Assembly: GCF_000430725.1 (NCBI RefSeq)
Contig: NZ_KE387212.1
Coordinates: 137,870-201,869, forward strand
Origin: Azohydromonas australica DSM 1124
GTDB taxonomy: Bacteria; Pseudomonadota; Gammaproteobacteria; Burkholderiales; Burkholderiaceae_C
Length of the DNA: 64,000 bases
Direction: 5' to 3'
Made by a program: the position numbers and the translations under genes. Every line of letters begins with the position of its first letter. The first letter of the stretch is position 1. This document shows positions 17,105 through 24,838 of the stretch, piece after piece. The notes below the pieces were generated by a model. It worked only from the letters and a program-made list of their open reading frames with translations. It did not search any database and was not told where the DNA came from.

Positions 17105-17588
17105 AATCGCCTCCCCATTGAAAAGCTCTTTTTGAGCTTGGATTGCAGGTGACCGGCTGCAGATTCAGGCCGGTAAACATGCATTATCGATGCGTTATCG
17201 CAAAACGTATCTTTTGAATCCAAAAAATATTTCATTTGGTAAACATCGTCACCTGCTCACCCTTGGGCCGGGTGTGCGGCTTGACGGTGACGACTCAAGC
17301 TGGTCAACAGCCCGCTTGGGCCGGGGCATCAGCCGGACCTCCAAATCCGGTCTCGGCGCTCTGCGGCGCTGCCGCTTTCCGCGGTGCGGCCGGGACGCTT
17401 GCAGCCATGCCGTGATGACCAGTCGCCGCGCACCGTTCCCGCTGCAGCTCCAGGCACTGGTCCACACCCTCTGGCGCCACCGACCGGTGCGTCGGTTTTC
17501 TTTACAGGCTGCAGTCGGCCTCGATGAGCGTCATATCGATTGCCGGCCGGCTATTTGAGATTGCCGGTTCCTGGCGCGCCATCGTGTC

Positions 17589-17615
17589 GTTGCTGGGTTC
17601 ATGGAACCCTGCAAC
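17589..17615. repeat. Long inverted repeat (12-bp arms, one mismatch, 3-bp loop)
   Basis: The left arm GTTGCTGGGTTC and right arm GAACCCTGCAAC are separated by ATG. All positions pair except one central T-T. It lies about 170-195 bp upstream of the candidate sigma-54 promoter of the PEP-CTERM gene, at the distance where enhancer-binding proteins act. It could equally be an RNA hairpin; the T-containing stretch downstream (TTTATTTTTATTT) leaves a terminator possible. Confidence 0.55.
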
Positions 17616-17782
17616 CAGGGGGTGCTTTATTTTTATTTCGTTGGTATGGAAATCCATCCTTAAATGCTATATGTATCTTGATTATTCCGGCGGTTTACAA
17701 ATAATGTCGCGGCCTTTTACACGTGGTCCGGCGGAGGCAGAAGGATTCTTCTAAGCGCTTGATCTGCAAAAGAAAATCGTTT

Positions 17783-17798
17783 TGGCATAACTGCTGCT
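17783..17798 (+). promoter_or_regulatory. Candidate sigma-54 (RpoN) promoter of the PEP-CTERM gene
   Basis: The sequence TGGCATAACTGCTGCT matches the RpoN consensus TGGCAC-N5-TTGCW. The invariant GG (17784-17785) and GC (17796-17797) are exactly 12 bp apart. Transcription would begin about 45 bp before the GTG start at 17855. RpoN with the PrsK/PrsR system is a known regulator of PEP-CTERM genes in exosortase bacteria, so the match fits. This is one site judged by eye. Confidence 0.55.
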
Positions 17799-17854
17799 AT
17801 TGCGTGGCGCCACTGTGCAATTTCGACACTGGCAAGCCAAGCAAGGGAGTTGAT

Positions 17855-18511
17855 GTGTCTAAAAGAATCCAACTGGCAATTCGACAAGCCGCAGCAGCGG
17901 TAGCGTGGTCGTTGTCGGCCGCAACGGCTGCCATCGCAGCCCCGGTGCATTTCGACGTGCAGGCGACGGCGCTTGCGCTGGGGCCGGGTTATGGCAGCAC
18001 TGCCGGCCGGCTCGGCATGCAGGTCTCGTTGACCGATGCATCGCTGCACCACTTGGCCGATCTGGCCACGGGGCAGTCCTTCAGCTTCGAGGTGGGCAGC
18101 CTGAAGTTGAAAGACGAAGGCGGTGCCAGCAGCAATGCCACCATCGATGCCAACGAAACGGATGGCCTGGAAGTCAGCGCCAGCTTCGTTTTCAGCAACC
18201 CTGTGAGCGATTCCTACTTCGTCACGGCCACCGGCACGGCCACTACCGGTGGCATCAATGACGCCGGCGTCGACTTGTCCATCGCCTGGAATCCCTTGCT
18301 GCTGGACTTCGGCATCGGGGGGCAGTTCCGCCTGACGATGAACACCTTGAACTTCACGCTCAACGACCAGACGTTGCAGCAGTACGCCACGCTCACGCTG
18401 GTGAGCGAGCCCGTGTCTCCGCCCAATAACGCCGTGCCCGAGCCCGGCTCGCTGGCCCTGACTGGCCTGGCCTTGGCGGGCCTGGCCTTCGCGCGTCGCC
18501 GCCAGCAGTAA
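17855..18511 (+). CDS. PEP-CTERM sorting domain-containing protein
   Basis: This 218-residue exported protein has an N-terminal signal peptide (AAAAVAWSLSAATAAIAA), a beta-rich, Ser/Thr-containing middle, and a canonical C-terminal PEP-CTERM signal. That signal consists of VPEPGSLAL, a hydrophobic helix LTGLALAGLAFA and the basic tail RRRQQ. Such proteins are processed by exosortase (EpsH/XrtA type) and end up at the surface or in exopolysaccharide. The start is the GTG at 17855, with AAGGGAG upstream; an open frame back to 17723 carries no signal character. Neither exosortase nor PrsK/PrsR is in the window. The function of the mature part is unknown. Confidence 0.88.
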   Translation: MSKRIQLAIRQAAAAVAWSLSAATAAIAAPVHFDVQATALALGPGYGSTAGRLGMQVSLTDASLHHLADLATGQSFSFEVGSLKLKDEGGASSNATIDANETDGLEVSASFVFSNPVSDSYFVTATGTATTGGINDAGVDLSIAWNPLLLDFGIGGQFRLTMNTLNFTLNDQTLQQYATLTLVSEPVSPPNNAVPEPGSLALTGLALAGLAFARRRQQ

Positions 18512-18584
18512 GGCCGCTTGCGCGGCTGAAGGCTCAGTCTGTCCGGCAGAGCGGGCCGCTGCAAAATGGGACCGCGTGTGTCGC

Positions 18585-18611
18585 CCGGGGTGATGCGCAG
18601 CATCACCCCGG
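18585..18611. terminator. Bidirectional hairpin terminator between convergent genes
   Basis: A perfect 12-bp stem, CCGGGGTGATGC with GCATCACCCCGG around a GCA loop, lies between the PEP-CTERM gene and the convergent small gene at 18682. There is no T-run, so it may act as a factor-assisted stop or RNA-stabilising hairpin. Confidence 0.6.
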
Positions 18612-18681
18612 CCTTCCAGACCGCATCAACGCGAGCAGCTTGGAACCATCCTTCAGCGAAGCCGCGTGTTCGCTGGGCCCA

Positions 18682-18996
18682 CTACCGCAGGTGAAAGGTC
18701 CCGTTGATCGTGATACCGGCCGGTGCCATGGGCAACCCGATCTGTACCGGGACAGGGACCGGCACGGCGCGGTAGTGCACGGGCGGGGGTGCGTAGACCG
18801 GCGCGGGAGCGTAGTACACGGGAGCCGCTGCCCTGCACTTGCGCTCCTCCTTGTAGCCCCCGTCCTTGTACTTGCGCTTGACCTTGCAACTTCCGTCCCA
18901 GAACTCCTCCTTGTACTCGCCGCGACCATGAGCCTGGGCAGAAACGGAGACAGCCAGCAAGGCCACCGACAGCAGGGACAGCACCTGGAATTTCAT
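18682..18996 (-). CDS. Small secreted proline/tyrosine-rich protein of unknown function
   Basis: A 104-residue protein with a textbook Sec signal peptide (MKFQVLSLLSVALLAVSVSAQAHG), a Lys/Tyr-rich segment with two Cys (GSCKVKRKY, EERKCRAA), then a low-complexity Pro/Tyr/Val stretch (VYYAPAPVYAPPPVHYRAV). Small exported proteins of this kind with VYYAPAP repeats are common in Burkholderiales, but no function is assigned. The signal peptide fixes the start at 18996. The frame stays open far upstream (to 20175), but that part is the antisense of the BON-domain gene. It is convergent with the PEP-CTERM gene. Confidence 0.72.
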   Translation of the reverse strand: MKFQVLSLLSVALLAVSVSAQAHGRGEYKEEFWDGSCKVKRKYKDGGYKEERKCRAAAPVYYAPAPVYAPPPVHYRAVPVPVPVQIGLPMAPAGITINGTFHLR

Positions 18997-19303
18997 CTTC
19001 AACTTGACGACATCGCGGGGCGCCATGGTAGGTGCTGGCCCTGCGCGTTTTGGCCGGCAGGCGCTCACCATGACGTTGAAGGTGTTACCAAGTCGCTCTC
19101 TTGCATGTGAGCGCTGGCCGAGCCATCTACACGCCGATTTCAATCGTTGAGCTGACGCGGTACCGGTGCCAGGGCGCAGCGCAAGGGGTCGCTGTTCCCC
19201 ATTCAGGCAACGCTGCGTTGCCCCGGAGGTCGCCCAGTCGGGAACGAGTTTTGCACTCGCGGTGGGCCGCTGATGTGGCAGCGGCTGACTCAAGAGGCCT
19301 CCG
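18997..19303. other. Divergent intergenic region between the small secreted protein and the BON-domain gene
   Basis: About 307 bp that must hold two divergent promoters. I see no further gene or strong dyad here. Confidence 0.4.
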
Positions 19304-20449
19304 ATGAAACGCACATTGACAGTCCTGGGCATGCTCACCGCAGGTGCGGCAGCGCTGTACCTGACCGATCCCCAACATGGCCGCCGCCGCAGGATGGCGT
19401 TGCAACACCAGGTCGCCGACGCGTCCCGGGAGGCCGGGGAGACCATGGAAGGTGCAGGCAGCCAGGCCCTGGACCGCCTGCAAGACCTTGGCGACAAGAG
19501 CCGGCAGTCGGGCCATCGAGCCGCAGACCGGCTGCAGGCCTGGGCCGATGAAGGCCGGCATGCCGGGCGCAGGACCTGGTACCGGGCCAAGGCCCTGGCC
19601 CGCGAAGGCCGGGACAGACTTTCAGCGGCGCATGACACCGAGCCGCCGGAGCCTCGCCGCTCCGGCATGAGCCGCCCGCTGCTGACGGCCGTGGGCGGCA
19701 TTGCCGTCGGGGCGGCTGCGCTGCTGCTGCTCGATCCGCAGCAGCGCAGCCGGCGCTGGGCACAGCTGCGTGACCAAGCCCTGCGGCTGGGCCGCAGCGG
19801 CGCTGGCCTCGTCGGCGTGGATCCGGACGACCTGGGCGAGCGCGCCCGGGGGCTGGTCTCGCGCGCGGCCGGTCTGCTGCAGCGCAGTCCGCCGGACGAC
19901 GCCGTGCTCGTGCAGCGCGTGCGTGCCGCGCTGGAGCGCTCGCTGTCGCATCCGGATGCGATCCGCATCACGGCGGACTCGGGCTGCGTCAGCGTTGGCG
20001 GCGCAGTGCTGGCGGAGGAACTGGCTCGGCTGTTCGAGTCCGCGGCTTCTGTGCGTGGCGTGCGCAGGGTCCAGGAGGCAGGACTGGAGGTGCATGCCTC
20101 GCCCGACGAGGTGCCAGAACTCCAGGGCGGCTCATCCCGCGACACCGATGCCGTCTCGCTGCAGGTGTACGACACCGACGGCTCGCGGCTGGCGGCCCTG
20201 GCCGGCGGTGCGGCGCTGGTGCTCTACGGGGCCTCGCGGCGTGGCCTTCCCGGCCTGGTCGCAGCCACCGCGGGCCTCGGCCTGGCGCTGCGGGCCGCAC
20301 GCAACGAGGGCCTGCGCGAGCAGACCGCTCGGCTGGTGCCCAAGATGAATGCCCTGGTCCAGCGCGTCCGCTCGTCGCGGGAGAGCGAGCCGGCCGAGTT
20401 GCAGCCGCTGGGCTTGCCGGCGCCGGGCGGTGGTGCAGCGCTGCACTGA
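19304..20449 (+). CDS. BON-domain protein with duplicated membrane-anchor modules
   Basis: This 381-residue protein has two similar N-proximal modules. The first hydrophobic stretch with basic tail is GAAALYLTDPQHGRRRR (about residues 14-30). The second is GAAALLLLDPQQRSRRW (about 136-152). Each is followed by a charged helical region. A BON domain follows (about 195-265: VLVQRVRAALERSLSH, ITADSGCVSVGG), then a further hydrophobic Gly/Ala-rich segment near 290-325. BON domains bind membranes or lipids in stress-related envelope proteins. The duplication suggests two membrane insertions. It stands alone and ends in a clear terminator. The precise function is unknown. Confidence 0.75.
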   Translation: MKRTLTVLGMLTAGAAALYLTDPQHGRRRRMALQHQVADASREAGETMEGAGSQALDRLQDLGDKSRQSGHRAADRLQAWADEGRHAGRRTWYRAKALAREGRDRLSAAHDTEPPEPRRSGMSRPLLTAVGGIAVGAAALLLLDPQQRSRRWAQLRDQALRLGRSGAGLVGVDPDDLGERARGLVSRAAGLLQRSPPDDAVLVQRVRAALERSLSHPDAIRITADSGCVSVGGAVLAEELARLFESAASVRGVRRVQEAGLEVHASPDEVPELQGGSSRDTDAVSLQVYDTDGSRLAALAGGAALVLYGASRRGLPGLVAATAGLGLALRAARNEGLREQTARLVPKMNALVQRVRSSRESEPAELQPLGLPAPGGGAALH

Positions 20450-20470
20450 CGGTACACGGGCGCCGCGGCG

Positions 20471-20499
20471 GGCCGGCTGCCTGGGCAGCCGGCCTTCTT
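20471..20499 (+). terminator. Rho-independent-type terminator after the BON-domain gene
   Basis: A perfect 10-bp GC stem, GGCCGGCTGC and GCAGCCGGCC around a CTGG loop, is followed by the pyrimidine-rich TTCTTCATT. It lies 21 bp after the stop at 20449. Confidence 0.75.
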
Positions 20500-20609
20500 C
20501 ATTAAGATGCCCGAGCGAATACCTGTTTGCGCTTTCCGTGCCGTGATCCCGAGCCCGTCACGGCAGCCGTTTCTGGAACCGGGCTCCCAGAACACAGTCA
20601 GGCACATCT

Positions 20610-21143
20610 GTGAGTACTGCCTACACGCTTTTCAGTCAGGTGTTCAGCCTGCACTCGGTCTTCTCCGACGCCATGCTCAACGGGGTCAGCTCGACGGCCA
20701 TGCAGGAGCTGGAGTTCTGTGCAACGGCCTCCGCCTTCGGGCTCCTCATTGCCGTTGCAGCCGCCCTGCTGCTGCTGGTGCCGGCGATCGCCGGAGCCGT
20801 CATGCATGAAGGCGAGCTGGCCGGCATTGCCGGCCTGGGATTCGCCAGCATCTTCGTGCTCGGCCGCCAGTCCCGCCGCTGCGCAGGCTGGCGTGCGCTG
20901 ATCCACGCTTGCCAGCCGCTGTCGCGGGACCTCGACGAGCTCACCACGTCCGTGGCGGCGCAAGCAGAGGTGCAGGAACTTTCGTTCCTGTCCCCCGGCG
21001 CGCGCGACTACCTGGAGCGGGTGCGCACCCAACGCGCCCTGCGCTGGGGCGACCTGTGGGTGGCCCGTGACCTGGCCTGGCAGCCCGCCGACGCGCGCAA
21101 GAATGGCGAGACGGGGCTTTCGCTGCGGCATGCGATCGCCTGA
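20610..21143 (+). CDS. Hypothetical two-helix membrane protein
   Basis: A predicted 177-residue protein with a first hydrophobic helix (ASAFGLLIAVAAALLLLVPAIAGAVM, about residues 40-65) and a second (GIAGLGFASIFVLG, about 71-84). A soluble, mostly helical C-terminal half ends in RHAIA. I recognise no family. Codon usage is strongly GC-biased like the neighbours, and no better frame exists in this interval. The GTG start at 20610 has only a weak ribosome-binding site; an internal ATG could be used. It lies just upstream of a LysR gene on the same strand. Confidence 0.6.
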   Translation: MSTAYTLFSQVFSLHSVFSDAMLNGVSSTAMQELEFCATASAFGLLIAVAAALLLLVPAIAGAVMHEGELAGIAGLGFASIFVLGRQSRRCAGWRALIHACQPLSRDLDELTTSVAAQAEVQELSFLSPGARDYLERVRTQRALRWGDLWVARDLAWQPADARKNGETGLSLRHAIA

Positions 21144-21216
21144 GCGTTCTCGCTGAATTTGTAGCCGGATAGTGTCCGTGCCGTGAGCGCCATGCCCGGC
21201 CCGGCAGGGAGGGCCC

Positions 21217-22173
21217 ATGGACCGCTTTCTGTGCATCGAAGCCTTCGTGCGCGTTGCCGAGACGCAGAGCTTCGCCGAGGCGGCACGGCAGCTGCGGCTG
21301 TCCAAATCGGTCGTGACCACGCGGGTTCAGCAATTGGAAGAGATGCTGGGCGACGCGCTTTTCCATCGCACCACGCGCACGGTGCGCCTGTCCGAGATGG
21401 GAAAGGTCTTCTACCGCGACTGCAGCGAGCTGGTGGCGCGTACCAATGAGCTGGTGGACCAGATGCGCGAGGTGCGCGGCACGCCCGCCGGCACGCTGCG
21501 CGTGCACGCGCTCACCGGCTTCATGCTCGGCCACGCCGCCGGCCTGCTGCGCCAGTTCCAGCAGCGCTACCCGGAGATCGTGCTGGACCTCTTCGTCAGC
21601 GACGTCGTGATCGACCCGATCAAGCAGGGCTTTGACGTGGCGCTGCAGATCTTCCGGCCGGTGTCGGAGGAACTGGTCTCGCGGCGTGTCTTTCCCGTGC
21701 GGCGCCTGTTCTGCGCGTCGCCAGAGTACCTGGACCGGCATGGCATGCCACGGCTGCCGGCTGACCTCTTCGGTCACCGCTTGGCGCTGTACTCGGGCTA
21801 TCCCTCGCGCGACCGCTGGACCTTCCACCGTGAAGGCGAGGAACCACTGACGCTGGAGCTCAAGCCCATGGTGATGAGCAACTCCGTGCACCTGCTGCGC
21901 GACTACGCCTGCGAGCACGCCGGCATCGCCTGCCTGCCGACGCTGGTGGCCTCGGACGCGATCTGCGACGGCCGGCTGCGCGTGGTGCTGCCGGAGTTCC
22001 AGCTTTCCTCGTTCTGGCTCTGCGCCGTGTACGCGCGCACGCAGCGCGGCACCTTCAAGCTGCGCCTGTTCATTGAAAGCCTCAGTGCCGCTTTCGGTGG
22101 CGAGCCGCCCTGGGACCAGGCGCTCATCGAGCGCGGCCTGCTGCCATCAGAGCTGCTGGAGGATCCGGGTTGA
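21217..22173 (+). CDS. LysR-family transcriptional regulator
   Basis: This 318-residue LysR regulator of the AaeR/DmlR-like type starts MDRFLCIEAFVRVAETQSFAE and has the recognition helix in SKSVVTTRVQQLEEML. The effector domain follows from about residue 90. An AGGGAGGG ribosome-binding site precedes the ATG. Directly downstream on the same strand are an aldehyde dehydrogenase, a Bug receptor and maleylacetate reductase, which it probably controls. The 152-bp gap to 22326 would hold the target promoter. Confidence 0.92.
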   Translation: MDRFLCIEAFVRVAETQSFAEAARQLRLSKSVVTTRVQQLEEMLGDALFHRTTRTVRLSEMGKVFYRDCSELVARTNELVDQMREVRGTPAGTLRVHALTGFMLGHAAGLLRQFQQRYPEIVLDLFVSDVVIDPIKQGFDVALQIFRPVSEELVSRRVFPVRRLFCASPEYLDRHGMPRLPADLFGHRLALYSGYPSRDRWTFHREGEEPLTLELKPMVMSNSVHLLRDYACEHAGIACLPTLVASDAICDGRLRVVLPEFQLSSFWLCAVYARTQRGTFKLRLFIESLSAAFGGEPPWDQALIERGLLPSELLEDPG

Positions 22174-22325
22174 CCCGGGGCATTGTTCGGGTTTCGCAAA
22201 TGATCTGCTCGTGTCCTGCCGGCTACCGGCGCGCAGGGGTGGTTCCTAGACTCTACGCACCGATCCACCCCCAGCCTCGAGCCGCTGAGCCGCCCCGCCG
22301 CGGCGGCCCTTCCAGGAGTTCTCAC

Positions 22326-23837
22326 ATGCATCTCGCGGACCTTCAGGCCGCGGTGGGCTTGCGCACGCCCATACGCCACCAGCTCTTCATCGACGGCCAG
22401 TTCGTGGACGCGGCCTCCGGCCAGACGCTGCCCACGCTGAACCCGCACGACAACAGCGTCATTGCCCAGGTCGCCATGGCCGGACGCGACGACGTGGACC
22501 GCGCCGTGGCCGCAGCGCAGCGCGCCTTCCCGGCCTGGAGCCGCCGGGCTGCGGCCGATCGCGGGCGCATCCTGCTGCGTCTGGCCGAGCTGATCGAGAT
22601 GCACGCCGACGAGCTGGCGACGCTGGAGTCGCTGGACACCGGCCACCCGCTGCGCGACTCCAGGCACCTCGACGTGCCGCGCACCGCGGCCTGCTTCCGC
22701 TACTTCGGCGGCATGGCGGACAAGTTCCAGGGCGAGACCATTCCGGTGGAAGCCGGATTCCTGAACTACACGCTGCGCGAGCCGCTGGGCGTGGTGGGGC
22801 AGGTGGTGCCGTGGAACTTCCCGCTGATGTTCACGGCCTGGAAGATGGCGCCGGCGCTGGCCGCGGGCAACTGCGTGGTGCTCAAGCCCGCGGAGATCAC
22901 GCCGCTGTCGGCGCTGCGCATCGCCGAGCTGATGGCCGAGGCGGGCATGCCCGACGGGGTGGTGAACGTGCTGCCGGGGCTGGGCGGCGTGGCGGGGCAG
23001 TACATCGCCGAACACCCGGCCATCGCCAAGGTGGCGTTCACCGGCAGCACGGCCATCGGGCGGCGCATCGTGCAGGCCTCGGCGGGCAACCTCAAGAAGG
23101 TGCAGCTCGAGCTCGGCGGCAAGGGCGCCAACATCGTCTTCGAGGACGCCGACCTGGATGCGGCCGTCAACGGCAGCGCCTGGGCCATCTTCCACAACCA
23201 GGGCCAGGCCTGCATCGCCGGCTCGCGGCTGATGCTGCACGAGCGCATCGCCGACGCGTTCCTGGACCGCTTCATCCCCCTGGCGCGGTCGGTGCGCCTG
23301 GGCAACCCGCTGGACGCGTCCACCGAGATGGGCCCGCTCACCAGCGCGCAGCACCGCGACCGCGTGCTGGGCTACGTCGAGGAGGCGCGCGCGCAGGGCG
23401 GCGAGGTGCTCAGCGGCGGCCGGCCGCCGGTTGATGCGGCGCTGTCCGCGGGCTGCTACATCGAGCCCACCATCGTGCATGCGCGCAGCGAGCGCGACCG
23501 CATCGCGCAGGAGGAGGTGTTCGGCCCGTTCGTGACCGTGCTCACCTTCAGGGACGACGATCAGGCGCTGGCCATGGCCAACGCCACCGAGTACGGGCTG
23601 GGCAGCGGGCTGTGGACCGCCAGGCTGCAGCGCGCGCACCGCTTCGCGCGCGAGCTGCACGCGGGCATGGTCTGGATCAACAGCTACAAGCGCGTGAACC
23701 CGGGCTCGCCCTTCGGCGGCACCGGCGCCAGCGGCTACGGCCGCGAGATGGGCTTCGAGGCCATGCGCGAGTACACGCAGGTCAAGAGCGTGTGGGTCAA
23801 CGTCGATGCGCAGGTCCCGCCGTGGTATGCGCGCTGA
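22326..23837 (+). CDS. NAD-dependent aldehyde dehydrogenase (betaine/phenylacetaldehyde dehydrogenase-like)
   Basis: This 503-residue ALDH-superfamily enzyme contains VPWNFPLMFTAWK, AFTGSTAIGR, the general-base Glu262 in LELGGKGAN and the nucleophile Cys296 in NQGQACIAGSR. EEVFGPFVTVL and the C-terminal GGTGASGYGREMG follow. AGGAG upstream of the ATG at 22326 supports that start; the open frame to 22170 lies in non-coding sequence. It oxidises an aldehyde to an acid. Linkage to maleylacetate reductase points to an aromatic or cyclic compound pathway, but the substrate cannot be named. Confidence 0.93.
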   Translation: MHLADLQAAVGLRTPIRHQLFIDGQFVDAASGQTLPTLNPHDNSVIAQVAMAGRDDVDRAVAAAQRAFPAWSRRAAADRGRILLRLAELIEMHADELATLESLDTGHPLRDSRHLDVPRTAACFRYFGGMADKFQGETIPVEAGFLNYTLREPLGVVGQVVPWNFPLMFTAWKMAPALAAGNCVVLKPAEITPLSALRIAELMAEAGMPDGVVNVLPGLGGVAGQYIAEHPAIAKVAFTGSTAIGRRIVQASAGNLKKVQLELGGKGANIVFEDADLDAAVNGSAWAIFHNQGQACIAGSRLMLHERIADAFLDRFIPLARSVRLGNPLDASTEMGPLTSAQHRDRVLGYVEEARAQGGEVLSGGRPPVDAALSAGCYIEPTIVHARSERDRIAQEEVFGPFVTVLTFRDDDQALAMANATEYGLGSGLWTARLQRAHRFARELHAGMVWINSYKRVNPGSPFGGTGASGYGREMGFEAMREYTQVKSVWVNVDAQVPPWYAR

Positions 23838-23862
23838 ACCGTTGTCAAAGCAGGAGCAAGCC

Positions 23863-24828
23863 ATGAAGACCATTTCCTCCTTCGTCGTCGCGGGCGCCCT
23901 GGCCTTGGCCGGGGCCGCGGCATCGGCGCAAGCCTGGCCGTCCAAGCCGGTGCGCATCGTCGTGCCGTTCCCGCCGGGCGGCATCGTGGACACGGTGGCC
24001 CGGCAGCTGCAGCCCGGGCTGCAGCAGGCGCTGGGACAGGTGGTGCTCATCGACAACAAGGCCGGCGCCGGCGGCTCGGTGGGCGCGGCGGAAGTGGCCC
24101 GCGCGCCGAACGACGGCCACACGCTGCTGATGGTGTTCGACTCCTACGTGACCTATCCGCTGGTGTATCCGAAGGTGGGCGAGAACATCCTGCGCAGCCT
24201 GGCGCCCGTCACCCAGATCGTCAGCAACCCGCTGGTGCTGGTGGTGAGCCCGAAAGTGCAGGCGGCCGACCTGAAGTCGCTGGTGGCGCTGGCGCGCAGC
24301 CAACCGGACAAGCTCAACTACGCCACCACCGGCGCGGGCAGCAGCAACCACCTGACGGCCGAGTACTTCAAGAGCGTCTCAGGCACGCGCATCACGCACG
24401 TTCCCTACCGCGGCGGCGGCCCGGCGCAGCAAGACCTGCTGGGCGGACAGGTGGACATGATGTTCCTGTCGGCGGTGCTGGCGCAGCCGCACGTCAAGGG
24501 CGGCAAGCTGCGCGCGCTGGCGCAGACCGGCGCCACCCGCTCCGCGGCCTACGCCGACGTGCCTACCGTCGCCGAGTCGGGCTACCCGGGGTTCCAGGTG
24601 GAGTCGTGGGTGGGGATGCTGGCCCCCACCGGCACGCCGGCTCCCGTCATCACGCGGCTGCAGGCGGAGATCGCCAAAATCGTTGCGGCGCCAGCCTTCA
24701 GGGCGCGCCTGGAGGAACAGGGGCTCAAGGGCATCGCCAGCACGCCCGAGCAGTTCGCCCAGACCCTGTCCTCGGAGCGCCAGCGCTGGACGCGCCTGGT
24801 GGCTGACCGCAACCTGCCGCTCGAATGA
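23863..24828 (+). CDS. Bug-family tripartite tricarboxylate transporter substrate-binding protein
   Basis: This is the second Bug receptor of the window, 321 residues. A signal peptide (MKTISSFVVAGALALAGAAASAQA) is followed by WPSKPVRIVVPFPPGGIVD. Conserved elements are VLIDNKAGAGG, NYATTGAGSSNHLTAEYFK and ITHVPYRGGGPAQQDLLGG. It lies between an aldehyde dehydrogenase and maleylacetate reductase, 25 bp and 10 bp away, so the three form one operon. No TctAB membrane subunits are adjacent. The ligand is likely the carboxylate substrate or an intermediate of this operon, by inference. Confidence 0.93.
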   Translation: MKTISSFVVAGALALAGAAASAQAWPSKPVRIVVPFPPGGIVDTVARQLQPGLQQALGQVVLIDNKAGAGGSVGAAEVARAPNDGHTLLMVFDSYVTYPLVYPKVGENILRSLAPVTQIVSNPLVLVVSPKVQAADLKSLVALARSQPDKLNYATTGAGSSNHLTAEYFKSVSGTRITHVPYRGGGPAQQDLLGGQVDMMFLSAVLAQPHVKGGKLRALAQTGATRSAAYADVPTVAESGYPGFQVESWVGMLAPTGTPAPVITRLQAEIAKIVAAPAFRARLEEQGLKGIASTPEQFAQTLSSERQRWTRLVADRNLPLE

Positions 24829-24838
24829 GGCTTTACCC

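Larger units (their letters stand above)
17105..17854. other. Long AT-richer intergenic region with hairpin, repeats and a candidate sigma-54 promoter
   Basis: About 750 bp without a convincing gene. It contains a 6-bp stem AAGCTC/GAGCTT with a five-T loop (17123-17139). A 9-bp direct repeat GGTAAACAT occurs at 17172-17180 and 17238-17246. It also holds the long dyad at 17589-17615 and the sigma-54-like promoter at 17783-17798, both listed separately. Its size suggests complex control of the PEP-CTERM gene, and perhaps of the divergent small gene at 17104. Confidence 0.5.

Noticed and set aside
18997..20175. N-terminal extension of the small secreted protein gene
   Set aside because: The frame is open upstream but lies antisense to the BON-domain gene and would bury an obvious signal peptide in the middle of the protein.
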